From positions 553,000 to 616,999 of the forward strand of contig JAPTMU010000093.1 of NCBI GenBank assembly GCA_028583405.1: a DNA stretch of 64,000 bases, given 5' to 3'. This DNA is from Pogonophryne albipinna. Taxonomy: Eukaryota; Chordata; Actinopteri; Perciformes; Artedidraconidae. The notes under the pieces are model-generated. The model saw only the letters and a program-made list of their open reading frames with translations. It ran no database searches and had not been told where the DNA came from. Of this stretch, positions 23,569-35,000 are shown one piece after another; the first letter of the stretch is position 1, and every line of letters begins with the position of its first letter. The translations under genes were made by a program, and so were the position numbers.

Positions 23569-24568
23569 NNNNNNNNNNNNNNNNNNNNNNNNNNNNNNNN
23601 NNNNNNNNNNNNNNNNNNNNNNNNNNNNNNNNNNNNNNNNNNNNNNNNNNNNNNNNNNNNNNNNNNNNNNNNNNNNNNNNNNNNNNNNNNNNNNNNNNNN
23701 NNNNNNNNNNNNNNNNNNNNNNNNNNNNNNNNNNNNNNNNNNNNNNNNNNNNNNNNNNNNNNNNNNNNNNNNNNNNNNNNNNNNNNNNNNNNNNNNNNNN
23801 NNNNNNNNNNNNNNNNNNNNNNNNNNNNNNNNNNNNNNNNNNNNNNNNNNNNNNNNNNNNNNNNNNNNNNNNNNNNNNNNNNNNNNNNNNNNNNNNNNNN
23901 NNNNNNNNNNNNNNNNNNNNNNNNNNNNNNNNNNNNNNNNNNNNNNNNNNNNNNNNNNNNNNNNNNNNNNNNNNNNNNNNNNNNNNNNNNNNNNNNNNNN
24001 NNNNNNNNNNNNNNNNNNNNNNNNNNNNNNNNNNNNNNNNNNNNNNNNNNNNNNNNNNNNNNNNNNNNNNNNNNNNNNNNNNNNNNNNNNNNNNNNNNNN
24101 NNNNNNNNNNNNNNNNNNNNNNNNNNNNNNNNNNNNNNNNNNNNNNNNNNNNNNNNNNNNNNNNNNNNNNNNNNNNNNNNNNNNNNNNNNNNNNNNNNNN
24201 NNNNNNNNNNNNNNNNNNNNNNNNNNNNNNNNNNNNNNNNNNNNNNNNNNNNNNNNNNNNNNNNNNNNNNNNNNNNNNNNNNNNNNNNNNNNNNNNNNNN
24301 NNNNNNNNNNNNNNNNNNNNNNNNNNNNNNNNNNNNNNNNNNNNNNNNNNNNNNNNNNNNNNNNNNNNNNNNNNNNNNNNNNNNNNNNNNNNNNNNNNNN
24401 NNNNNNNNNNNNNNNNNNNNNNNNNNNNNNNNNNNNNNNNNNNNNNNNNNNNNNNNNNNNNNNNNNNNNNNNNNNNNNNNNNNNNNNNNNNNNNNNNNNN
24501 NNNNNNNNNNNNNNNNNNNNNNNNNNNNNNNNNNNNNNNNNNNNNNNNNNNNNNNNNNNNNNNNNNNN
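23569..24568. other. Assembly gap (1,000 N)
   Basis: Exactly 1,000 N, a typical placeholder length, after CCTGAACAT of a repeat unit. The sequence beyond it (24,569 on) is not minisatellite, so the real distance and even adjacency are unproven. Confidence 0.99.
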
Positions 24569-24659
24569 CAATCACACCATAAAGGCCCTGACGAGAGAAT
24601 CATTTCTGATGTTCAAGCAAACCATTTTAAAAGGCAAGTCTGGTGATATTCTTCATTTC

Positions 24660-25462
24660 TAGGGATGCACGATATAGGTTTTTTGAAACCGATACCGATA
24701 ACTTCCTGCTTCTCAAGACCGATACCGATAACTTCCTGCTTCTCAAGACCGATACCGATAATAATATAATATATATATATTAAATGTACCTGTAGTTTTT
24801 GCACACCTGGTGGTAAAAAAAAGACTAGTAGTGAGCAAATGACATGAGCATTACTACTATGAACAAAACAAAGCCAAGAACAGTTTTGACTCTTCAAAAA
24901 GTGACCATATTTATTTTCCCAAATAAAGTTCTTGCCTTTTTCAAAAGCCTCGTCGATAGGTAAAAGCCCCGGTGCCTTTGCAGCTGGCTTTGGATTCGCC
25001 GCTAGTTTAGCAGCGCAGGCATCTTCGTACGCTTTAACACACCATCGTAGCGATGTTTCAGGTTGGAAGTATTATAGCTCGTTGCCTTGTTCCCTCCTCG
25101 TGGAACTTCTGCATTTGAATACAAATAGCACGCGAACTTTCTAACTCTGAAACTTTGAAATAGTCCCATACTACCGACGACATGTTTGTTTACTGTCCTG
25201 GCTTCACGGCCGCACACCATTTACGTCACAGCCAGGCACGAGTTAGGGAGCGCTGGATTTGTGAAAAACTCCCCTCTTCCTAAACCACTAATACCACAGT
25301 ACAGGCAAAACGGGAGGAGCCGAGTGAAAAACAAGCGCCCCTCATCCCAATCCAATTTTTTTTTACCCAAAAAATATATTGTATATTATCGGGGCTATTA
25401 ATACTTTTATCGGGATGACGTCATAATTCCTAATATCGGACCGATAATTATCGTGCACCACT
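24660..25462. mobile_element. MITE-like element with TGCACGATA inverted ends
   Basis: The left end is AGGGATGCACGATATAGG and the right end ATTATCGTGCACCACT; both carry TGCACGATA in opposite orientation. Near the left end ACCGATACCGATAACTTC is tandemly repeated, and TATCGGGATGACG and ATATCGGACCGATAATTAT lie at the right. No transposase is visible. 24,569-24,659 resembles other transposon debris. Confidence 0.65.
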
Positions 25463-25554
25463 ATTCATTTATCTTAGTTTTAACCCATGCCGTTCTCCCT
25501 CTCAACACTTTGACTAAGTCTCTTATATATAAACACATATATAGTCATCGTTAT

Positions 25555-25705
25555 TGTTTAAGGATGTGTACCTAAGTAAAAATTGAGGTACTTTCACTTT
25601 ACAGTATTGCCATTGTATGCTGCTTTCATACTTTCACTTCAATACAGATGGAGGAAAATATTGTACTTTTTACACTACATTCATTTGAGCTATAGTTAGT
25701 TACTT
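25555..25705. mobile_element. Fish 'TACTTT' repeat fragment
   Basis: GAGGTACTTTCACTTTACAG, CCATTGTATGCTGC and GTTAGTTACTTTGCAG match the same general family as 3,395-3,905. It lies between the MITE and the SYNCRIP-like exon. Confidence 0.5.
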
Positions 25706-25848
25706 TGCAGTGCATGAACTCAAAGAAGCTTCATGTTTACCAGCTGCAACATGAAAGTGATTAATGACACATTCATAATTATAAAATATATTTAATTCTG
25801 AAACGGGCCAATCAAAGTGATTTCTGTCTTCTTGAGCGTTGTGCTTAC

Positions 25849-26011
25849 CTGCTACATAAAGTTCATCCAGCTTCTCAGCAACATTTTGAGGTAAACCAGC
25901 CTCCAGAAGAGCTGGGAAGTGTTCGGAGCGGGTCACCTCGGTGGTGTCCATCGGCTCCTCAGAAACGCTTCCGTTCCCGTTCACCTGATCTGTGGCCATG
26001 TCTCCAGACAT
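25849..26011 (-). CDS. syncrip: SYNCRIP/hnRNP-Q-like first coding exon (5' end of gene only)
   Basis: SYNCRIP/hnRNP-Q is a three-RRM RNA-binding protein of mRNA processing, stability and transport. The minus-strand exon starts right after TGTGCACAG at an ATG (26,011; MSGDMATDQVNGNG), with a second Met at 25,999 that matches the usual start. It continues EEPMDTTEVTRSEHFPALL and EAGLPQNVAEKLDELYVAG and ends GTAGCAG|GTAAGC in phase 1 (54 codons plus one base). The VNGNG, EEPMDTT and AEKLDE-YVAG motifs favour SYNCRIP over hnRNP-R. This is only the acidic N-terminal start; none of the later exons (NURR region, RRMs, RGG tail) appears in the 25.8 kb to the left, which is repeats, the N gap and the receptor cluster. 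Confidence 0.8.
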
Positions 26012-27702
26012 CTGTGCACAACACATAATAACAGAGTCAACAACAACACCACAACTGAGGCTACAACAGAAACTATTTAGTGGGCGGTTTGGCGCCATCG
26101 TTTAAAAACTGGAGTGGCGGCTGTGTTCAAGTTATTCTTATTATCATATACACAGCAATAACAGAGGATCAGTTGTTGGCAAAGCAATGCTTAGATCTCC
26201 TGCCAACAACGCTCATTAAAAAAAGATAATTATGTAATTCAAACATGGGAGTCTTAAAATAAGGGGAATCTTATTTGAATAGGATAACACGTAAAATAGT
26301 AGGGGTCATTCCTAGCATTCGGTGCCATTTAGGTCCCAAAGACATTATATCATATCTTTTTTATTTAAAAAGGGCTAATGGTAATTAGTAAAGCTTGGGT
26401 TGACATGTTTAATCCCCTCTACCATTCAACAATGTTATATACCCAGTAATACTAAATAATTACTCTGATTTGAGCACAAGTAGGCCAAACTGCTGTGTCC
26501 CAAATCATGTTTGCTCAACTTCCAAAAACAAATCTACATTGCATGTCACAAAACATGCAATTGTTGTTTAATTAACCCCTATTTTTCGTTTTATAAACAC
26601 ATCTACTTATATCATATTTATACCAATTGATAAGATATACTTTATTGATCCCAAATTGGGAATGTTTTTTAATCACAGCAGCATGTAAGCCCACATAATG
26701 TGAAAATAAAAAGAGTAAAACAAAACAGAACTTAAAAAGTTAAATAAATGTTGATCGTGAAAGATGAACAAAATAATAACAAAAGAGTACAAGATCTGAT
26801 TACTTCTTCCACCTCTGTCTGACTGAATTATGTAATGCATTGGTTGTTCTTTGAACCCTTTCCCCCCATTTATAAAGACACATTGTGCACATTTCAGCTC
26901 CACACCCTGTTTAAATCAGCACAGCCCTCCATTTAGAATATAGTATTTGTCATATTTTACTGTACCTAGTTTCTCACATAACTATATTTGGTGTAAGTAT
27001 TGTCTTCAAATAGCTTTTATACATAAAATGTTTTACTACATGTCTGTGTCTTTGTATTCACCACTTACAGCAAAGCAATCCCTTGTATTTGTAAACCTAC
27101 TTGGTGATAAAACAGATTCTGATTATTTGTTCAACCCCTTTTTCGCCAGTGATACAAATTGAAATATAAGAAAAAAAGATACCATGTAAATCATTTTTTC
27201 CGACATACAATCTCATATTAGGATTTATTTATCTCATTATGTTTGACTTACTGTAATAATGACTTACTGTATGTCGAATTAATGAGATAGAAAGTCATAA
27301 TAACAACTCACATGATACCGTTGTTTGCACAATGGCGGAAATGGGCTTCCATATTTAACCCTAGCTTCCCACTAATAGTATAATAATAATCCACTAATTA
27401 TCCTTTTACATTACAGTGAATTACATCATGCACGCCTCTTAGTTACCAGCAGGCCTCAGGCTTACAGGACCAGAATCAGGGTGATAAAAAAGCATCTGAA
27501 ACCTTCATTATTCAATGCATTTGTTATTTGTTGACCCCTATTTTCACACACACATATTTAACCGTTGGTCAAAACAGGCCCGTTGGTTTTCAAAATGCCG
27601 GCTAGCCATGCTAAGCTAACTGCCATGTTTTCTAGCAGGTAACTTAGCAACAAAACCCAGCATGTTTCACAGGTAAATAGTTCCTCTGCGGGTTGTACTC
27701 AC
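26012..27702 (-). other. SYNCRIP-like intron 1
   Basis: Bounded by donor GCGTG|GTGAGT at 27,703/27,702 and acceptor TGTGCACAG at 26,012. AT-rich. GATATACTTTATTGATCCC at about 26,633-26,660 is a retroposon tail common in fish. No other gene. Confidence 0.6.
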
Positions 27703-27830
27703 CACGCTGATCTAACCTGCACGATGCGGATCCGCCGTGATGAAGGAGCTCCAGGTAATAAAAGGTAAATAAAATCCCCGGTGCTTTTTCAGGTTCTTTA
27801 CTCCCGGTGAAAGAAAATGGCGAAGACGTA
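27703..27830 (-). other. syncrip: Probable SYNCRIP-like 5'UTR exon and start region
   Basis: A good donor (GCGTG|GTGAGTAC at 27,703) follows GC-rich sequence with CGGCGGATCCGCATCGTGC. The start site is not defined; upstream the sequence stays CpG-rich to about 27,870. It lies about 1.1 kb from the COX7A start in head-to-head orientation, so the two could share a promoter region. Confidence 0.5.
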
Positions 27831-28059
27831 ACGACGCGATCTCTGCTGTTCCACTGTACGTACGGGGTTTCCTGGGCCGCTTCTCACGGGCTGCTCAGTT
27901 TTACATATGGTTATAAAATGTACAATAGGTGGGAGATCAGAATCAGAAATGTAAATACCATCCTATTTATATATGTTTTTACATCTGTAATTTAAATACT
28001 ATCATATGCATACATGTTTCTTCTCCTGTAGCATAAGTCTATTTTCTGTTGCTGCAGTA

Positions 28060-28560
28060 TTTCTAGATTCAAAGGCATTATTGTCATAAGCACAGTAGCT
28101 ACAAGAAATGGCAATGCAAATAGTGCATATTATGTTGCCGACCAATGTGCAAGTGATGCATAAGTAAACTATATACATGTCAGAAAATAAATAAATAAAA
28201 TAAGCTAAATAATGCAGGGGATGTTGTAAGTGACCAAGTAAATGCAGGAGTCTATATGTAAATAGAATAAGATATACAAGAACAGAATGTAAAATTAAAT
28301 ACTGTTCATGTAGTGATGACTATTTTGCTCTTCATAAAACATCCAAATGTATCCAAAATATTTTATAGTGTGTTATATTTGATGTGTTTTTATTTGCCAT
28401 TTATTTTAAATTGTATTATGTGTATACTGTCTGTCTGTTTGTCTGTCTGTCTATCTAAGCTAAAATAAGATTAACTTTATTAATCCCAATTTTGGAAATG
28501 TTTTTGTTGCAGCAGCATAAAACAAAACAAGGTTTTGCACATAATAACAAATTAAAAGAG
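28060..28560. mobile_element. Retroposon-like debris between the two promoters
   Basis: AAAGGCATTATTGTCATAAG (28,070) and AAGATTAACTTTATTAATCC (28,470) followed by GCAGCAGCATAAAAC match fish retroposon 3' regions. A TCTG microsatellite lies at 28,428-28,452. Confidence 0.45.
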
Positions 28561-28709
28561 CAGAAATAAACCATTCTAAAATAGAAACATCTCAAAATAG
28601 AAATAAAAGCAGCATTAGAGAGTAAGACAAATATACAGATGACCGTGAAGATACAAATCTATAAACTGTCTGACAAATAAACAAACACTATTGATTGGCC
28701 AATTTTCTG

Positions 28710-28800
28710 TTGACACAATATACACAATATGAGCAGGATTTAACACCATATACACAATATGAGCAGGATTTAACACCATATACACAATATGAGCAGGAAA
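28710..28800. repeat. 30-bp tandem repeat, three copies
   Basis: Three copies of CCATATACACAATATGAGCA plus GGATTTAACA, just upstream of the COX7A promoter. Confidence 0.85.
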
Positions 28801-28899
28801 AAACAATATAAGCAGGCATCTATCTGTCTACCCATCCACTGTATCTACTGTATTTAGAGGGTGTAGTTCCACTTAAAGACTGAGAGGGGCAGCAGAGCG

Positions 28900-29014
28900 C
28901 GCAGCATATATAAAGCCTGCCGTTAATTTCCACGTAGAAGAAGAACGCGGATCTAAAAGCGGAAGTAATTTGCGCGTGTCCTTGATAGAGAGGCAACTGC
29001 AGACGGAAATAAAG
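28900..29014 (+). promoter_or_regulatory. cox7a2: COX7A core promoter and 5'UTR
   Basis: A TATATAAA box at 28,907-28,914 lies about 100 nt before the ATG. CGGAAGT at 28,960-28,966 is an ETS/GABP (NRF-2) core, and TTGCGCGTGTC right after it is a partial NRF-1-like palindrome. Both factors are known regulators of nuclear OXPHOS genes; occupancy here is inferred. A start near 28,940 would place the ETS core just downstream of it. Confidence 0.55.
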
Positions 29015-29032
29015 ATGAACAGACAAATATTT
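29015..29032 (+). CDS. cox7a2: COX7A exon 1 (coding part)
   Basis: Six codons, MNRQIF, then TTT|GTAAGT. The ATG context AAAGATGA is acceptable. Intron 1 (29,033-29,771) holds two TGCACGGG(TG)TAGGG-type repeats at 29,470-29,520 and a 19-bp array against exon 2. Confidence 0.8.
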
Positions 29033-32000
29033 GTAAGTTTGTTCTCTATTTAAAGTCTCTATTTGCTTTGTGGGATTATATAAAATTGATAAGGCAGACA
29101 TCCAGTGTGAGAGTTAGTGACGCGGCTAAATGAAGACTACAACTGATGTAGGGGTCAAAGAAACGTTAGGAAGAAGAGCTACATTAGCTTAGCTTCCGCT
29201 GTAGCTTTACGAGCTTTACTTAATATATATATATTATACCCATTATTATCGATGATGAGACCATGTTAGTGTGAAAAGACAGCTTCAAATAAACTATGTA
29301 ACAGATGCTTAAAGAAGGATATTAATACAAGAACCCAATCAGCTTTTATTTAAAATAATTGATCTGGACATTGCTGTATATTTGGCCACTAAAACAACTA
29401 GTTTGGTGTTTAGTGAACGCTGCCAGATCTTCAAAGACCTTGTAGTCCATGTGCTGGATTGGACTCCAGTCTGCACGGGTTAGGGTCATCCAGTCTGCAC
29501 GGGTGTAGGGTTAGGGTCATCTTGTGTTGTGGCTGTGGTCTCCATTTGACCATGCTCACAGGAATGAATGAGATTTGATTGAATGTGATTTAACATTATT
29601 TAATAAAGCCTATTCAGTGTGTTGGTCTGTGTCCTGCTGTTTGTAATAGCCTCTTCCTGGCTGTAATGACTCTTCCTGGCTGTAATGACTCTTCCTGGCT
29701 GTAATGACTCTTCCTGTTTTGTAACGACTCTTCCTGTTTGTAACGACTCTTCCTGCTCCTGGTGTTTCCAGGCGCTGCAGCGCGCGTTGCTCGGAGGACC
29801 TTCAGCAGCTCCGGGCTGCCGGCTGGAGAACCAGGTCCCCCAGAAACAGAAGAGGTTCCAGGTACACAGACCACTATACACCCTGCATCGAGGCACATCC
29901 AGGGAGGAGGGTTAGGGCCGCATGAGAAACATCTGTTGGCATAACACCAAAAGTACAAATCAATGGAGTTTCTCTTCGGAAAATCTCTGAGATTAAAGTC
30001 AGAATTCAGACTTTTCTTTAATACAGAATTCAGACTTTTTTTTTAATGCAGAATTTCAGACTTTTCTATAATACATAATTCAGACTTTTCTTTAATGCAG
30101 AATCAGACTTTTCTTTAATACATAATTCAGACTTTTCTTTAATGCAGAATTCAGACTTTTCTTTAATACATAATTCAGACTTTTCTTTAATACATAATTC
30201 AGACTTTTTTTAATGCAGAATTCAGACTTTTCTTTAACACAGAATTCAGACTTTTTTTAATACAGAATTCAGACTTTTTTAATACAGAATTCAGACTTTT
30301 TTAATGCAGAATTCAGACTTCTTTAATGCAGAATTCAGACTTTTTTAATACAGAATTCAGACTTTTTTAATACAGAATTCAGACTTTTTTAATACAGAAT
30401 TCAGACTTTTTTTAATGCAGAATTCAGACTTTTTAATTGCAGAATTCAGACTTCTTTAATGCAGAATTCAGACTTCTTAATGCAGAATTCAGACTTTTTA
30501 ATGCAGAATTCAGACTTTTTTAATGCAGAATTCAGACTTCTTTAATGCAGAATTCAGACTTCTTTAATGCAGAATTCAGACTTCTTTAATGCAGAATTCA
30601 GACCTTCTTTAATGCAGAATTCAGGACTTTTCTTTAACACAGAATTCAGACTTTTTTAATACAGAATTCAGACTTTTTTAATGCAGAATTCAGACTTCTT
30701 TAATGCAGAATTCAGACTTCTTTAATGCATGAATTCAGACTTCTTTAATGCAGAATTCAGACTTTTTTAATGCAGAATTCAGACTTCTTTAAATGCAGAA
30801 TTCAGACTTCTTTAATGCAGAATTCAGACTTCTTTAATGCAGAATTCAGACTTTTTTAATGCAGAATTCAGACTTCTTTAATGCAGAATTCAGACTTCTT
30901 TTAATGCAGAATTCAGACTTTTTTAATGCAAGAATTCAGACTTTTTTAATGCAGAATTCAGACTTCTTTAATGCAGAATTCAGACTTCTTTAATGCAGAA
31001 TTCAGGACTTTTTTAATGCAGAATTCAGACTTTTTTAATGCAGAATTCAGACTTCTTTAATGCAGAATTCAGACTTTTTTAATGCAGAATTCAGACTTTT
31101 CTTTAACACAGAATTCAGACTTTTTAATACAGAATTCAGGACTTTTCTTTAACACAGAATTCAGACTTTTTTAATGCAGAATTCAGACTTTTCTTTAACA
31201 CAGAATTCAGACTTTTTAATACAGAATTCAGACTTTTTTAATGCAGAATTCAGACTTCTTTAATGCAGAATTCAGACTTCTTTAATGCAGAATTCAGACT
31301 TCTTTAATGCAGGAATTCAGACTTTCTTTAAATGCAGAATTCAGGACTTTTTTTAATGCAGAATTCAGACTTTTTTTAATGCAGAATTCAGACTTCTTTA
31401 ATGCAGAATTCAGACTTCTTTAATGCAGAATTCAGACTTCTTTAATGCAGAATCAGACTTCTTTCATGCAGAATTCAGACTTATTTAATGCAGAATTCAG
31501 ACTTCTTTAATGCAGAATTCAGACTTTTTTTTAATGCAGAATTCAGACTTTTCTTTAATGCAGATTTCAGACTTTTTTTAATTCAGACTTTTCTTTAATA
31601 CAGAATTCAGACTTTTCTTTAATGCAGAATTCAGACTTTTTTTAATGCAGAATTCAGACTTTTCTTTAATGCAGAATTCAGACTTCTTTAATGCAGAATT
31701 CAGACTTTTCTTTAATACAGAATTCAGACTTTTTTTTAATGCAGAATTCAGACTTTTCTTTAATGCAGAATTCAGACTTTTCTTTAATGCAGAATTCAGA
31801 CTTTTCTTTAATACAGAATTCAGACTTTTCTTTAATACAGAATTCCAGACTTTTCTTTAATGCAGAATTCAGACTTTTTTAATGCAGAATTCAGACTTTT
31901 TTTAATGCAGAATTCAGACTTTTTTAATGCAGAATTCAGACTTTTTTTAATGCAGAATTCAGACTTTTTAATGCAGAATTCAGACTTTTTTTTCTCACAT

Positions 32001-35000
32001 CTCAAACCACCTTTGCTCCGATGTCAAATGTTTGTTCCCATGTGGCCCTAATCCTCTCCCAGACACATTTAACCACTTCACCAGACCATGTTTACTGTGT
32101 TGGTATATGTGTAAAGTTCTTCCTGTTTCTACTGGAACCTTTTCAAAGTGTATTTTTACTTCCTCTGTCCCCTCATGGAAGTGGAGACTCAATGGCTTTC
32201 CAGTTTTGATGTAATGAGCTGTGTGAGGTTAACAGTAATACATTTCATTTTGTTTAGTAGTTATGGTTCTTGCTGTCTAAACTAGTACGCCATTTCTGTT
32301 GTGATATTAATTAACAGTTGTTTTCTGATATGAAGAACCACATTTTGTGACTATCGAAGTGTTTTGTTTAAGTTCGATTAGCATTATTATTCTTTTGCTT
32401 GTAGCCTGTATCAAACCTAGGAAGTATAAACAACCCTGCATCAATGCATTGGACCATTGAAAGCCTTGTTGTGTGTTCATGCGGTTTTCTAGACAGGAAG
32501 TGGTTTTAACGCTTCCTGTTGTCTCCTCTGAATGAGAAATTAGAGGTTTTTTTCATCTCTTAAGCCGTGGTTCTTCTCCTGAAGCCCTGAAATCATTTTA
32601 GCTCCAAAGATAAGTTACGTGACTTCAAATCTAACAGTGTTTCACTAAATCTGCATGTGTGGTAGTGCCTAATATTAGGATTATTAGTAATCATTTTCAC
32701 TTCAGTATTGTGTGATAAAGAATATTATATTGATGATTTTAAGCAGCTTTCAAAGTGTCTTGTATTTTAAACAAATTAGTTTTATGGCTGGTTTTTATTC
32801 TCTAATGCTTCAATATTGTTATTACACCTACAAAGATTGAACCCAGCCTGCACGAACAGCTTTTGTGTGACCTTTTTCATTTAATTTCATATCTTTTTAA
32901 AAGGTCAGTCTGTGTTTGAGTGCGGTAGCATCTATAATAAATTGCATACGCCACACGTGAGTGCAAAAATACATTTCTAGGAATGATCGAAACATAATTT
33001 GGATGTTTTTGGTGTTTTTCTAATGCTGTGTTGCAAGTTTAAAGTAGAGACACTACATACTGATATACACCTGAACATCAGCAGGAGAGGACTCTTTAAA
33101 GTAGAGACACTACATACTGATATACACCTGAACATCAGCAGGAGAGGACTCTTTAAAGTAGAGACACTACATACTGATATACACCTGAACATCAGCAGGA
33201 GAGGACTCTTTAAAGTAGAGACACTACATACTGATATACACCCGAACACCAGCAGGAGAGGACTCTTTAAAGTAGAGACACTACACACTGATATACACCT
33301 GAACATCAGCAGGAGAGGGACTCTTTAAAGTAGAGACACTACACACTGATATACACCTGAACATCAGCAGGAGAGGACTCTTTAAAGTAGAGACACTACA
33401 TACTTGATATACACCCGAACACCAGCAGGAGAGGACTCTTTAAAGTAGGGACACTACATACTGATATACACCTGAACATCAGCAGGAGAGGACTCTTTAA
33501 AGTAGAGACACTACATACTGATATACACCTGAACATCAGCAGGAGAGGACTCTTTAAAGTAGAGACACTACATACTGATATACACCTGAACATCAGCAGG
33601 AGAGGACTCTTTAAAGTAGAGACACTACATACTGATATACACCTGAACATCAGCAGGAGAGGACTCTTTAAAGTAGAGACACTACATACTGATATACACC
33701 TGAACATCAGCAGGAGAGGACTCTTTAAAGTAGAGACACTACATACTGATACACACCTGAACATCAGCAGGAGAGGACTCTTTAAAGTAGAGACACTACA
33801 TACTGATATACACCTGAACATCAGCAGGAGAGGACTCTTTAAAGCAGAGGACACTACATACTGATATACACCTGAACATCAGCAGGAGAGGACTCTTTAA
33901 AGTAGAGACACTACATACTGATATACACCTGAACATCAGCAGGAGAGGACTCTTTAAAGTAGAGACACTACATACTGATACACACCTGAACATCAGCAGG
34001 AGAGGACTCTTTAAAGTAGAGACACTACATACTGATATACACCTGAACATCAGCAGGAGAGGACTCTTTAAAGTAGAGACACTACATACTGATATACACC
34101 TGAACATCAGCAGGAGAGGACTCTTTAAAGTAGAGACACTACATACTGATATACACCTGAACATCAGCAGGAGAGGACTCTTTAAAGTAGAGACACTACA
34201 TACTGATATACACCTGAACATCAGCAGGAGAGGACTCTTTTAAAGTAGAGACAGTACATACTGATATACACCTGAACATCAGCAGGAGAGGACTCTTTAA
34301 AGTAGAGACACTACATACTGATATACACCTGAACATCAGCAGGAGAGGACTCTTTAAAGTAGAGACACTACATACTGATACACACCTGAACATCAGCAGG
34401 AGAGGACTCTTTAAAGTAGAGACACTACATACTGATAAACACCTGAACATCAGCAGGAGAGGACTCTTTAAAGTAGAGACACTACATACTGATATACACC
34501 TGAACATCAGCAGGAGAGGACTCTTAAAGTAGAGACACTACATACTGATATACACCTGAACATCAGCAGGAGAGGACTCTTTAAAGTAGAGACACTACAT
34601 ACTGATATACACCTGAACATCAGCAGGAGAGAACTCTTTAAAGTAGAGACACTACATACTGATACACACCTGAACATCAGCAGGAGAGGACTCTTTAAAG
34701 TAGAGACACTACATACTGATCATACACCTGAACGTCAGCAGGAGAGGACTCTTTAAAGTAGAGACACTACATACTGATATACACCTGAACATCAGCAGGA
34801 GAGGACTCTTTAAAGTAGAGACACTACTGATATACACCTGAACATCAGCAAGAGAGGACTCTTTAAAGTAGAGACACTACATACTGATATACACCTGAAC
34901 ATCAGCAGGAGAGGACTCTTTAAAGTAGAGACACTACATACTGATATACACCTGAACATCAGCAGGAGAGGACTCTTTAATAGTAGAGACACTACATACT

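Noticed and set aside
23512..24603. 363-codon frame across the gap
   Set aside because: It consists of N translated as unknown residues; there is no sequence behind it.
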